From assembly GCF_001544555.2 (NCBI RefSeq), contig NZ_FCOK02000012.1:1-64000 (forward strand): a stretch of DNA of 64,000 bases, written 5' to 3'. The notes below the pieces were generated by a model that ran no database searches, was not told the DNA's origin, and worked only from the letters and a program-made list of their open reading frames with translations. The position numbers and the translations under genes were made by a program. Positions 8,827 through 17,238 of the stretch are shown here, piece after piece. Position 1 is the stretch's first letter. The number at the start of each line of letters is the position of its first letter. The DNA comes from Caballeronia udeis. GTDB lineage: Bacteria; Pseudomonadota; Gammaproteobacteria; Burkholderiales; Burkholderiaceae.

Positions 8827-9525
8827 TTAGCCGGCGTCCACCATCACCAGCTCAGAATCTTCAAGAGCGGAAATCTGCGCCACGGCGTAATTCGTGATCG
8901 CCACGCCGTCCAGCGGCCCAACGGGCTCGCCGTTTACTTCGATGCGTCCTGATGCCACCACGAGATACGCACGGCGCGCGCGACTCAATTCATATCGAAC
9001 GCTTTCGCCTGCCTTCAGCATTGCGCCAAGCACACGTGCATCGGCACGAATAGGCAGTGCGCCTTCATCATTGGTGAATCCGCTGGCAAGGACTACGAAG
9101 CGTCCAGACCGGTCACCCTTTGGAAAGGGCTTGGTATCCCAAGCGGGTTCGCCACCCGCTTCACGAGGTACTAGCCAGATCTGGTAAAGCTTGAGCGGCA
9201 CCTCGCCCCGGTTGAACTCGGCGTGGCGTATGCCCTTGCCGGCGCTCATGACCTGCACATCGCCAGCGGGTATCACCCCCTCAGATCCCAAAGTGTCTCG
9301 ATGCCCGAGCAGGCCCTGGCGCACATAGGTGATGATCTCCATGTCACGGTGCCCGTGCATCGGAAAACCACCGCCAACAGCGATCTCGTCGTCGTTCCAG
9401 ACAATCAGGGGACCCAAGGCAGCGTGTGCGGGGTTGCCGTCTGCGCTGACCGCGAAATGGTATTTCGCCCGCAGCCAGCTGAGTTCCGCCCTGTCCAATG
9501 ATTTCCAACGTCTGTGTGTGAGCAT
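8827..9525 (-). CDS. Pirin-family bicupin (YhhW-like)
   Basis: A 232-residue bicupin close to E. coli YhhW, which can oxidise quercetin in vitro. Motifs: FPMHGHRDMEIITYVRQG with the metal-binding His residues, GDVQVMSAGKGIRHAEFN, and the C-terminal cupin from about residue 120. ATG 9525 is chosen because GGAGG lies five bases upstream; the longer start at 9552 has none. It is divergent from the LysR gene, and a LysR-type box lies between them, so it is a likely target of that regulator. Confidence 0.9.
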   Translation of the reverse strand: MLTHRRWKSLDRAELSWLRAKYHFAVSADGNPAHAALGPLIVWNDDEIAVGGGFPMHGHRDMEIITYVRQGLLGHRDTLGSEGVIPAGDVQVMSAGKGIRHAEFNRGEVPLKLYQIWLVPREAGGEPAWDTKPFPKGDRSGRFVVLASGFTNDEGALPIRADARVLGAMLKAGESVRYELSRARRAYLVVASGRIEVNGEPVGPLDGVAITNYAVAQISALEDSELVMVDAG

Positions 9526-9660
9526 GTCCGCCTCCGTTTTCCGCCATCGCATATGCGGTGCTTGTCACCTGCGCCACTCGCCGAATCCGCCGCTGGTGCA
9601 TCCCATGAGACGAATGCTATATTTGCAATGAACCTGTGCATAGATGCTGAATTGGAAAGC

Positions 9661-9683
9661 ATCGTTGTTTCAGATAGAACGAT
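9661..9683. promoter_or_regulatory. LysR-type box ATCGTT-N11-AACGAT upstream of lysR and pirin
   Basis: A perfect inverted repeat with an 11-base spacer, the classic LysR operator layout, in the divergent space between the pirin and LysR genes. An equal box at 11463-11485 precedes wrbA. In both, ATGCTAT and TGCAATGA blocks lie the same distance upstream (46 bases from ATGCTAT to the CATCGTT block). Confidence 0.7.
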
Positions 9684-9705
9684 CAGAAGGAGCCGAAGTT
9701 TGCCT

Positions 9706-10632
9706 ATGAACGCAATCACTGACCTCAATGATCTTCGGCTATTCGCGGAAGTGGTCGACCATGGAAGCTATACGGCGGCCGCGCGCAGCCTCGGACTGCA
9801 GACGTCCAAACTCAGCCGGCGCATTCGCGCGCTGGAAGAAGAACTTGGCGTGCGCCTGCTTAATCGCACCAGCCGAAGCCTTTCCTTGACGGAAACCGGG
9901 CGGCAGTTCCACCAGCATTGCCTTGCGCTGGTGGCGGAAGCGAAGGCCGCCAAAGATATCGTGGACCGCACGCATTCCAAGCCGCAGGGCACTGTTCGCA
10001 TCGCCTGCCCCGTGGCCTTGCTGGAGTCCGGCATCTCCACCATCATCGCGCGATACGTTCAGGACAACCCTGATGTCCAGGTCCTGCTGGATGCAACCAA
10101 CCGCCGCGTGGACGTGGTCGAGGAAGGTCTGGACTTTGCCATCCGGGTCAGGCTTCCGCCGCTGGAGAATACCGATCTCGCCGTCCGCCAGTTGGGCTTG
10201 TCGATCCACATTCTGGTTGCCAGTCCCGAATTGACCGCGCGCCATCCGGCACTCACCTCACCCAGTTCGATCGAATCCGTGAAGGAATGGCCTACTCTCT
10301 CCATGGCCAGCAACAGCGAGCGATTTGTCTGGAACCTGGTCGACGTTGAAGGACGCTTGACGTCATGGGCGCATCGACCGCGCCTCGCGACTGACGACCT
10401 GGCGAGCCTCCGGGTTGCGGCAATAGCTGGCGTTGGTGTGGCAATGCTGCCGAAGGAACTGGTCGAAGCCGACATTCAGGCCGGCCGCCTGCAGCACCTG
10501 CTGCCAGGTCTGGCCGGCACGCCGGGGCTTGTCCATGCGATTTTCCCGACACGCCGAGGCATGGTTCCGGCCGTCCGTCACTTGCTGGATGCACTCGTTG
10601 CAGGATGCGAAGGTCCGAACCGGCAACGTTAG
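9706..10632 (+). CDS. LysR-family regulator of the pirin/wrbA group
   Basis: A 308-residue regulator: winged helix at about residues 5-65 (SYTAAARSLGLQTSKLSRRIRALEEELG split over the HTH) and a co-inducer-binding domain from about 95 to 300. ATG 9706 is used; an in-frame TTG at 9700, better spaced from AAGGAG, would add two residues. It is divergent from the pirin gene and is the best candidate to bind the two matching ATCGTT-N11-AACGAT boxes here and ahead of wrbA. The family usually responds to aromatic, quinone or electrophile signals, which fits the neighbours. Confidence 0.9.
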   Translation: MNAITDLNDLRLFAEVVDHGSYTAAARSLGLQTSKLSRRIRALEEELGVRLLNRTSRSLSLTETGRQFHQHCLALVAEAKAAKDIVDRTHSKPQGTVRIACPVALLESGISTIIARYVQDNPDVQVLLDATNRRVDVVEEGLDFAIRVRLPPLENTDLAVRQLGLSIHILVASPELTARHPALTSPSSIESVKEWPTLSMASNSERFVWNLVDVEGRLTSWAHRPRLATDDLASLRVAAIAGVGVAMLPKELVEADIQAGRLQHLLPGLAGTPGLVHAIFPTRRGMVPAVRHLLDALVAGCEGPNRQR

Positions 10633-10682
10633 AACGGCCGCTCGAGATCCGCGCCAGTCAGTTCGGTATCCGAATTAATATC

Positions 10683-10707
10683 GGTCAGGAGGACGATCCT
10701 CCTGACC
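10683..10707. terminator. Terminator-like hairpin between lysR and wrbA
   Basis: A perfect 11-bp stem (GGTCAGGAGGA and its complement) with a three-base CGA loop, between convergent genes. No strong U-run follows on either strand, so it may be a bidirectional block rather than a textbook terminator. Confidence 0.6.
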
Positions 10708-10758
10708 GTCTCGTCCGCACGTTGACGGTGAGATTTTGTCTGACGATTTGACTAACGC

Positions 10759-11358
10759 TCAGCCAAACAGCTTGCTTGCCGTCCGGGCGATCAGTTCGCC
10801 CTGATGGCGAGCGCCGGCGAGTTCGATCGCGCTCGGCTGGCGCTGGCCTTGCCCACCCGCGATTGTCGTTGCACCGTACGGGGAGCCGCCGACAATTTCG
10901 TCCAGCGTCATTTGCCCCTGGTGACTGTAAGGCAGGCCGACGATAGTCATGCCGAAGTGCAGCAGGTTGGTGATAATCGAAAACAACGTCGCCTCTTGTC
11001 CGCCGTGCTGGCTCGCGGTCGAAGTGAAGGCGCCGCCTACCTTGCCGACCAGCGCGCCGCTCATCCACAAGCCACCCGCCTGATCCAGGAATGCCGCCAT
11101 CTGCGACGAGATGCGCCCGAATCGGGTCGGGGTGCCGACAACAATAGCGTCGTAGTAGGCCAGCTCGGCGACCGTGGCAACCGGCGCCTTCTGGTCCAGC
11201 TTGAAGTATGCCGCCTTGGCCACTTCCTCCGGCGCAGTCTCCGGCACGCGCTTGATGTCGACCGTGGCGCCCGTCGAGCGGGCACCTTCGGCGACCGCGT
11301 CTGCCAGCGCTTCGACATGACCATATGAGGAATAGTACAGAACCAGAACTTTCGACAT
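10759..11358 (-). CDS. wrbA: NAD(P)H:quinone oxidoreductase WrbA
   Basis: A 199-residue FMN flavodoxin-fold enzyme that reduces quinones by two electrons and so avoids semiquinone radicals. Seen: [19 protein letters not shown] (phosphate loop), [18 protein letters not shown], and [17 protein letters not shown], all typical of WrbA. The start has AAGGAG at the normal distance. It is convergent with lysR but has a LysR box upstream, so co-regulation with the pirins is likely. Length matches the family. Confidence 0.95.
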   Translation of the reverse strand: MSKVLVLYYSSYGHVEALADAVAEGARSTGATVDIKRVPETAPEEVAKAAYFKLDQKAPVATVAELAYYDAIVVGTPTRFGRISSQMAAFLDQAGGLWMSGALVGKVGGAFTSTASQHGGQEATLFSIITNLLHFGMTIVGLPYSHQGQMTLDEIVGGSPYGATTIAGGQGQRQPSAIELAGARHQGELIARTASKLFG

Positions 11359-11462
11359 TGCGATCTCCTTTCTATATCTGCGGTGATACTGCGGTGGAAA
11401 ATCTCCTGCACCCAGATGCTATGCCTGCAATGACCATGAGCCTATCTCCACGATCGCAACAC

Positions 11463-11485
11463 ATCGTTGCTTATGGCAGAACGAT
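11463..11485. promoter_or_regulatory. LysR-type box ATCGTT-N11-AACGAT upstream of wrbA
   Basis: The same dyad as at 9661-9683, about 100 bases upstream of the wrbA start. The flanking ATGCTAT and TGCAATGA blocks are conserved with identical spacing, so the whole regulatory region of about 70 bases is shared by the two promoters. Confidence 0.7.
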
Positions 11486-11571
11486 AAGAACCTACAGAGA
11501 TCGAAGTGCAATCGTCGCATTCGCGCCCCGCCTGCGATTCGGGAAGTGCACAACCACGCATCTTAGACTCG

Positions 11572-12339
11572 TCAAGTTGCGAGAAAGCCACCGTCCACGG
11601 CCAGCTCAGCGCCCGTAACAAAGGAAGACTTATCGGACAAGAGCCATACCGCAGCGGCAGCAATTTCCTCGGGTAAGCCTATACGACCGACAGGGTGAGA
11701 TGTCCGAATTTTCTCGAGCAAGCCGCCAAATTTAGGGTCGGAAGTAAGCGCTTGAACCATGGGCGTATCCACCGCACCGGGAAGAATGGCGTTGACGCGA
11801 ATATGCTGCCGGCCATAGTCGACGGCGGCGCCTTTTGTCAAACCCAATACCCCACCTTTCGACCCGCAATAATCGGCGGAGAGCGGCACTGCCACTCGTC
11901 CAAGAGTGGACGACGTGTTGACAGTCGCACCCCCGCCGGTTTGCAGCATCGCACGTATCTCATGTTTCATGCAGAAGAACACACCGTCGTAGTTGACGCT
12001 TTGAATACGACGCCATTGTGTAACGGTCAAATCGTGCAGCAAGACGTTCGTTTGAGCGAGACCGGCGTTGTTGAACGCGCCGTCGAGCCGTCCGAACGTG
12101 TTTACCGCTGCCGCCACGAGTGCTTCGACCTGGGCTTCGTCGGCAACATCGGTTGCCACGAAAATAGCCTCGCCGTCCTGTTGCCGGATTGTCGATACGG
12201 TGTCTTCCCCATGAGCCACGCCAATGTCGGCTACCACCACGCGCGCTCCTGCGGCAGCGCAAGCGATGGCCGCCGCCCGCCCGATACCCGAGCCGCCGCC
12301 CGTGACAATGATCGTATTCCCTTCAAGAGCCCGGTTCAT
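11572..12339 (-). CDS. SDR-family oxidoreductase
   Basis: A 255-residue classical short-chain dehydrogenase: NAD(P) loop TGGGSGIGRAAA, acidic residue in VVVADIG that favours NAD, NNAG, catalytic Ser in NTSSTLG and Tyr/Lys in YCGSKGG. ATG 12339 is chosen because GGGAG lies nine bases upstream, rather than the open-frame start at 12363. It is the last gene of the minus-strand operon beginning at the BKACE gene and overlaps no neighbour (20 bases from the SnoaL-like gene). It probably oxidises or reduces an alicyclic pathway intermediate. Confidence 0.9.
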   Translation of the reverse strand: MNRALEGNTIIVTGGGSGIGRAAAIACAAAGARVVVADIGVAHGEDTVSTIRQQDGEAIFVATDVADEAQVEALVAAAVNTFGRLDGAFNNAGLAQTNVLLHDLTVTQWRRIQSVNYDGVFFCMKHEIRAMLQTGGGATVNTSSTLGRVAVPLSADYCGSKGGVLGLTKGAAVDYGRQHIRVNAILPGAVDTPMVQALTSDPKFGGLLEKIRTSHPVGRIGLPEEIAAAAVWLLSDKSSFVTGAELAVDGGFLAT

Positions 12340-12359
12340 GCGCCTACGCTCCCTTGCAA

Positions 12360-12740
12360 TCAATGCGCGAACAGCGGCGCAACGTCGATGTAGATACGGT
12401 AGTCGTCGATTTGCCTGATGTGCATCCGCCAGATCGTCACGGCCGGCACAGTCAGTGTCGATCCGTCCTTGCGGGTGTAGGTCACTTCGAGCCGCGAGAC
12501 AATGACGTCGTCGAATGACCAGACATCAAGCAACCGGTGCTTGATACCGTTAATGGATGACATGAACTGCTTCGAAGACTCCGCAATATTTGCGCGGCCA
12601 ATGACAGGGTCGTTATTGGCATAGACAAACGTGCAGCCTTCCGTCAAGAAGGGTACCAAGCGCTGCTCGTCCCTTGAATCAACCGCCTCGTACACTTCTG
12701 ATGCATAGTCGAATGCTGTTTTTGGTGAAAAGTTACTCAT
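12360..12740 (-). CDS. SnoaL-like (NTF2-fold) protein
   Basis: A 126-residue cone-shaped NTF2-fold protein. Such proteins act as isomerases, cyclases, dehydratases or hydroxylase subunits. Seen: an N-terminal helix (FDYASEVYEAVDSRDEQR), the strand FVYANNDPVIGR and a C-terminal sheet (TVPAVTIWRMHIRQIDDYRIYIDVAP). Catalytic residues cannot be assigned. It lies in the catabolic operon between the MFS and SDR genes, and a second SnoaL-like gene in the same operon is frameshifted. Confidence 0.82.
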   Translation of the reverse strand: MSNFSPKTAFDYASEVYEAVDSRDEQRLVPFLTEGCTFVYANNDPVIGRANIAESSKQFMSSINGIKHRLLDVWSFDDVIVSRLEVTYTRKDGSTLTVPAVTIWRMHIRQIDDYRIYIDVAPLFAH

Positions 12741-12801
12741 AATTAGTAATCCTACTAAAATAAGGATCGATTTTGATGTTTCAGGAAGCTCTTCCAGGCG
12801 G

Positions 12802-14160
12802 TCAATGACTCAGCGATTCAACTGTGTCGGGCGCCGTTCTGAAGACCTGTGGCGGCGCAAGTTGTTTGACTAGCAAAGCAATACACGAAAGCGCACCGGC
12901 AACGGCGATCGTCGCAAAGACACCTACAAACGTAAAATGCCGGCGTACGAGTTCCGCCACGAGAAACGAGCCTGCGATGCCGCCAAAGCGGCCCATGCCA
13001 AGCATCCACGCAACACCGGTACCGCGCCCTTCAGTCGGATAAAACTCCGCAGCAAGAGCATTCATTGAGGCTTGTGCGGTGTTCATCAGTACGCCCGACA
13101 CCATTACGATTGGCACGAGCAGGGCTACATTCCCCGCCGTCACTCCAATGCAAAAGAGGCTGATCGCAGCGAATGCGTAACACGCGGCAATCACGAGATT
13201 TGCATTGAAGCGATCCATCAGCGCGCCGCACAGCACCGCGCCGACACCACCAAGCGGGAAGAGTGCAGAGATCAGCGTCGCATTCTTCAGGCTAAGGCCT
13301 GCATCTTTGAGCAGGATTGGCATCCAGTTGAAGAGAGCGTAGATAATCAGGAGACCCATGAATGCCGCGAGCCATAACATTAATGAACCGATGATGTATG
13401 AACGCGACAGCACGACGCCGAGCCCGTTGCTGCCCGTTCCCGGCACGCTCTCGGTCAGTGCGAAGCCGCGCACGTTGATTGCCTCATGGGAGATGCGCGC
13501 AAGAACTCCCCGAATGCGCTCTACTGGTTTGCCATTGGCAACCATGAAGCGCACCGATTCCGGCATCTTGAGCAATAGCAGCGCACTGTGGAGTACCGGT
13601 GTGAGGCCGCCTAGTATCAGGACGCTTCGCCAGCCGGCATGCGGAACCAGCCATGCCGCAAGCAATCCGCCCAAAGCGGCCCCGAGCGGGAATCCGCAGC
13701 ACATCAGGCTGGTCACCGTGGCGCGGCGCCCGGTGGAGCAGAACTCGTTCATCATGGTCACGGCGTTAGCCATCGCTGCGCCCAGTCCGATGCCCGTCAT
13801 GAAGCGCAGCGCGGTCAGTTGAGCAATGTTCTTCGAGAATGCGGATGCGACGCAGGCAACCCCGAAGAGGCACACGGCCCCGACTATCAGGGACCGTCGT
13901 CCCACACGATCGGACAAGGGGCCTGACGCAAGTGCACCGAACGCGAGGCCGAACAGCGCGGCGCTCAGGACCGGGGCGAGGTCGGGCTTCGCGAGATGCC
14001 ACTCGGTAAGTAACGACGGTGCGATGAAACCGATTGCGGCAGTGTCGAAACCATCCAGCAGGACAATCACGAAGCACATGAAAAAAATGAGTCGTTGAAA
14101 GCGGCCGAACGGGTGCTCGTCGATGAAGCCCTGGATATCGACGACCGAATCATGTTTCAT
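12802..14160 (-). CDS. MFS transporter, aromatic acid:H+ symporter family
   Basis: A 452-residue transporter with 12 predicted helices. The helix-1 signature DGFDTAAIGFIAPSL is diagnostic of the AAHS family (BenK/PcaK/MhpT), as is the loop motif SDRVGRR after helix 2. It is expected to import an aromatic or alicyclic acid with protons. It is in the operon with the BKACE, cupin and oxidoreductase genes, so the operon substrate is probably a carboxylate. An ABC importer and a porin under the same type of promoter give a second uptake route. Confidence 0.92.
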   Translation of the reverse strand: MKHDSVVDIQGFIDEHPFGRFQRLIFFMCFVIVLLDGFDTAAIGFIAPSLLTEWHLAKPDLAPVLSAALFGLAFGALASGPLSDRVGRRSLIVGAVCLFGVACVASAFSKNIAQLTALRFMTGIGLGAAMANAVTMMNEFCSTGRRATVTSLMCCGFPLGAALGGLLAAWLVPHAGWRSVLILGGLTPVLHSALLLLKMPESVRFMVANGKPVERIRGVLARISHEAINVRGFALTESVPGTGSNGLGVVLSRSYIIGSLMLWLAAFMGLLIIYALFNWMPILLKDAGLSLKNATLISALFPLGGVGAVLCGALMDRFNANLVIAACYAFAAISLFCIGVTAGNVALLVPIVMVSGVLMNTAQASMNALAAEFYPTEGRGTGVAWMLGMGRFGGIAGSFLVAELVRRHFTFVGVFATIAVAGALSCIALLVKQLAPPQVFRTAPDTVESLSH

Positions 14161-14298
14161 CGTTAGTCATCCAAATCTATTAAGAGATGCAATGGCCGCA
14201 TGGATCTCGCAGTTTGAACATCAGAGCGAATGCACGACGCCAGCGCCGCGTGCGAGACGCAGCGCGTGGCGCACGTGTCGCATGAAAGCCGTCGCCAA

Positions 14299-15408
14299 TC
14301 AGCCGACTCGCACCCGTCGACCGGTCTCATCAGACTGTTCTATCGCCGACAGAACCTTGTGAATTCCGAGCGCGTCATCAAAACTCGGAGCCACGTGGGT
14401 TCCGAGACGCAGATCGTCCGCCATTAGCCGGTAGATTCCTGCTACGTTCCGGGCAGCTACAGCATCCTCAAGACCGAAGTCATACGATTGCGGTATCTCA
14501 AGCTCGACGTAGCCGTCCTCGCCTTTACGACCTGCCTCTACGCGCAGCGGCGAGATGTTCACCACAGGGGCCTGTTCGATCGCCGCGGTGATGCGCAGAT
14601 CCCCTTCGGTTCCATTGATCTCCCATAACAACTTGATCCCACGCGGCAGGCCACCACGAAGCTGCAAAGACAGAGGCGCGCCAGACTCAAGCACTGCGTT
14701 GATCATCACGTGATCGGGCGTCTTCATCGGGATGCTCTCCCCCGTTTCGATGGCGCTCACTGTTTGCCGGCGCTGGGACAACACCGCATCAACCTCGCGG
14801 ATGGGCCCCAGTACACTTTGCACCGCCACGATGGCATGCCCGCCAATAACCGAAAGCAGGGTCGCGCCGTTTTTTGAGTCCATGGCATAAGCGTCACCGC
14901 GCGGTATGTGTTCGCCCCAGCTGACCCCGGCACTGATATAGGTCGACGACAACACCTCTCCAACATATCCGTCGGCCACGAGCTTGCGAATGAATTGCAC
15001 TTCAGGCGACGCAATCGCTTGAGTTCCAACCACCGCTCGCGTCTTCGTTTCATTCGCCAGACTAGCGAGCTCAGTGGCTTCGGCGAGTCCATTTCCGAGC
15101 GGCCATTCACAGTAGACATTTTTCCCTGCCGCAAGCGCGGCCGCGACTACTTCCCGGTGATATGGGACCTTTACCGTTACAACCACGACATCAATGTCCG
15201 GGGACGCGACGAGTTCAGCCACGTTTGCAAAGGCGCGTGGAATGTCAAACGCGGCCGCAGCGGCCTGCGCACTCGCCAGACTGGTGTTTGCCACGCCGGC
15301 GATTTCAAACACATCCGCTAACGCGCGCAGTGCTGGAATATGAGCCATGGTGGCCCAACCGCGCTCGGCACTCAGGCCGACAATACCTACACGAGAACGT
15401 TTTTCCAT
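14299..15408 (-). CDS. Gfo/Idh/MocA-family oxidoreductase
   Basis: A 369-residue NAD(P)-dependent dehydrogenase. The Rossmann start is VGIVGLSAERGWATMAHIPAL. The usual EKP motif with a catalytic Lys reads YCEWPLGN here; Trp in place of Lys is also seen in Gal80-like members and may mean a different mechanism or a sensor role. The C-terminal sheet domain covers about residues 130-350. Spacing to the frameshifted SnoaL-like gene is 27 bases, so it is in the operon. Substrate unknown; sugars, inositols and cyclic diols are usual for the family. Confidence 0.87.
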   Translation of the reverse strand: MEKRSRVGIVGLSAERGWATMAHIPALRALADVFEIAGVANTSLASAQAAAAAFDIPRAFANVAELVASPDIDVVVVTVKVPYHREVVAAALAAGKNVYCEWPLGNGLAEATELASLANETKTRAVVGTQAIASPEVQFIRKLVADGYVGEVLSSTYISAGVSWGEHIPRGDAYAMDSKNGATLLSVIGGHAIVAVQSVLGPIREVDAVLSQRRQTVSAIETGESIPMKTPDHVMINAVLESGAPLSLQLRGGLPRGIKLLWEINGTEGDLRITAAIEQAPVVNISPLRVEAGRKGEDGYVELEIPQSYDFGLEDAVAARNVAGIYRLMADDLRLGTHVAPSFDDALGIHKVLSAIEQSDETGRRVRVG

Positions 15409-15435
15409 TGCTTCCTCAAAACCATTAAGTAACTT

Positions 15436-15944
15436 TCAGACGAACCCGTACTTGTACGACGGATCATCCTTATCGCGCCGCCCAACGTTGGAGTTCTCGA
15501 GTGGCGCGAGGCCGGCAGGGACCGGGTCCGAACGCTGCGAATCCAGCACCACAACCCGGTCTGCGATACGCCACTCACCATTTCGCCGTTCCATCCGGTC
15601 GACGTACCGGACGTTCACGACCCAGTCCATCGCGGGCTTGTCGCCGTCCGGCCTGGTCCGGTGGAATGCGTGCGCGTAGTGCTCCGCGCGCGCCACATCG
15701 CCATCGACTTGTACGTACTGGTTGCCGGTAAAGTGTTGCGTGCTTTCAAAGGCCGGCAACAACTCCTCGGCCCATTTAATGAACCCTTCCACTCCGCCGT
15801 TATAGGCCCCGTGACGGTCAATCGCATCCGGGTGATACACGAGCGCACGAGATCCCAGTCCATCCGGTCAATGCCCCGGCAGTAGCGGATATGAACGCGC
15901 TTGATCTCTGCCTCGTCGAGAAACTGTTGAAGTCGCGATTCCAA
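15436..15944 (-). pseudogene. SnoaL-like gene with a single-base frameshift
   Basis: Two frames together encode one NTF2-fold protein of about 169 residues. The first runs from a TTG start at 15944 (GGGAG just upstream) through LQQFLDEAEIKRVHIRYCRG to VRSC. The second continues at 15840 with YHPDAIDRHGAYNGG to the end. The family sequence across the joint is normally RSCYHPDA, and inserting one T at about 15836-15840 restores it exactly. It is therefore either a true one-base deletion or a sequencing error. The intact product would resemble SnoaL_4-type proteins of aromatic pathways. Confidence 0.85.
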
Positions 15945-15998
15945 GGTAGTCTCCCTATGTTTTGTGAACGCTGATGCAGATCCGCACAAACCCCAGAG

Positions 15999-17042
15999 TC
16001 ACTTGCCCACGCTCGGATGCGGTCCGTATTCGCCTGTTTCCATCAACTGCGAAGCCTCAATTGCCTTGGGCGTCCATCGCAGCGTCGCACGCGTTTCCAG
16101 CAGCCACGCCTGATAAGTCTCGGGAACGTCCTCGGCCGGACCGTGGTGAATGACACCCTTTGGCACCCAGGTCAACGTGCCAGGCTCCGAGCACCCTCCC
16201 CAGACTCCCGGTCCTCGCACATAACAGATCACCTCATCAAAGTCCGCATTGATATGAATCGGCGGCCGACTCGAGATGCGCGAACTGAGGTTGAACATCA
16301 GGATGTCTCCCGCGCCCGACGACAGAAACGGACTCGGAGGTCCTCCTTCGGGCAAATAGGTAAGAACCTGAATCTTGTTCAGATTCAGCTTCCACACGGG
16401 AACGGACTCCGACAATTGCAGACCCAGGGAAAGCGGGTCGTGCGGCATGGTGAACACCGTGTTCTCGCCGTCCAAGGTCTTCAATATCAGTTTCGTCGGT
16501 CCACCCGCGGGAATCCCGGAATCGACCTTGGCGTACTTCAGGTCCCGCGCGACGTTAAGCATTCCGGTCGGCGCCGGAGGCGAGAGTTTCAAGGCTGACG
16601 GGCTTTCAACAATGACGCTGCGCATGGCGTCGCCGGTCGGCGCGTATCGATACGCTATCGAGCGCGGGATGCAAACAAAGTCACCTTCCTCAGCCGTAAG
16701 AGAGCCAACGTCAGTTTCGAATTTGACCGTGCCCGACTGAATGAAATGAATTTCGTCTGCTTCGACATTTCGAACCACATACGGCATTGGCTTGCGACGG
16801 CCGGACACAAGCAACTTGACACCCAGTCTGGAGGTAGCCACCGTTGTCGGAAGGGCTTGCGCATCGTCATGATCTTCAGGAATCAAGCGCTCAAGAACGG
16901 CTCGTCGTGGCGCATGCGGACCTTCCACGGAAAGGTAGTCTGGTGCGTATGTCGAGCGGGTGACGACAGAAATTGCGCCCATGAATCCATCCCGCGTCCA
17001 CAGTTGTACGGGAGGTGCTCCGCCATTTGTCTGATCACTCAT
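15999..17042 (-). CDS. Homogentisate-dioxygenase-like bicupin protein
   Basis: A 347-residue bicupin related to homogentisate 1,2-dioxygenase but shorter. The N-terminal barrel shows ADEIHFIQSGTVKFET and EGDFVCIPRSIAYR. The C-terminal barrel has HINADFDEVICYVRG and later GVIHHGP, which supply the His, Glu and His expected to hold Fe(II). ATG 17042 is chosen because GAAGGGG lies about 8 bases upstream; the open frame begins 28 codons earlier. It follows the BKACE gene after 196 bases and may open a ring or oxidise a beta-diketone. Substrate unknown. Confidence 0.8.
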   Translation of the reverse strand: MSDQTNGGAPPVQLWTRDGFMGAISVVTRSTYAPDYLSVEGPHAPRRAVLERLIPEDHDDAQALPTTVATSRLGVKLLVSGRRKPMPYVVRNVEADEIHFIQSGTVKFETDVGSLTAEEGDFVCIPRSIAYRYAPTGDAMRSVIVESPSALKLSPPAPTGMLNVARDLKYAKVDSGIPAGGPTKLILKTLDGENTVFTMPHDPLSLGLQLSESVPVWKLNLNKIQVLTYLPEGGPPSPFLSSGAGDILMFNLSSRISSRPPIHINADFDEVICYVRGPGVWGGCSEPGTLTWVPKGVIHHGPAEDVPETYQAWLLETRATLRWTPKAIEASQLMETGEYGPHPSVGK

Positions 17043-17238
17043 TTGTCTATCCCCTTCGTTTTCAAACACACAACAGCCGTGCCTCGTTGGACCGTCCAGG
17101 TATACGTTGCCGCCGCACGGAGGCACTGCTCACCCTGCCTGCAAGCGAGTCCTCCCTGCGATCTATCTTATGCAAAAGCCGGACGAACAGTCGCGTGTGC
17201 AAGTGGCGCCGCTTTCGCAGCGCCGCCGGCAGGTGTGA

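Noticed and set aside
15999..17042. True homogentisate 1,2-dioxygenase completing tyrosine breakdown with the HPPD gene
   Set aside because: About 90 residues shorter than the usual enzyme, located in another operon with BKACE and SnoaL-like genes, and without a fumarylacetoacetase neighbour.
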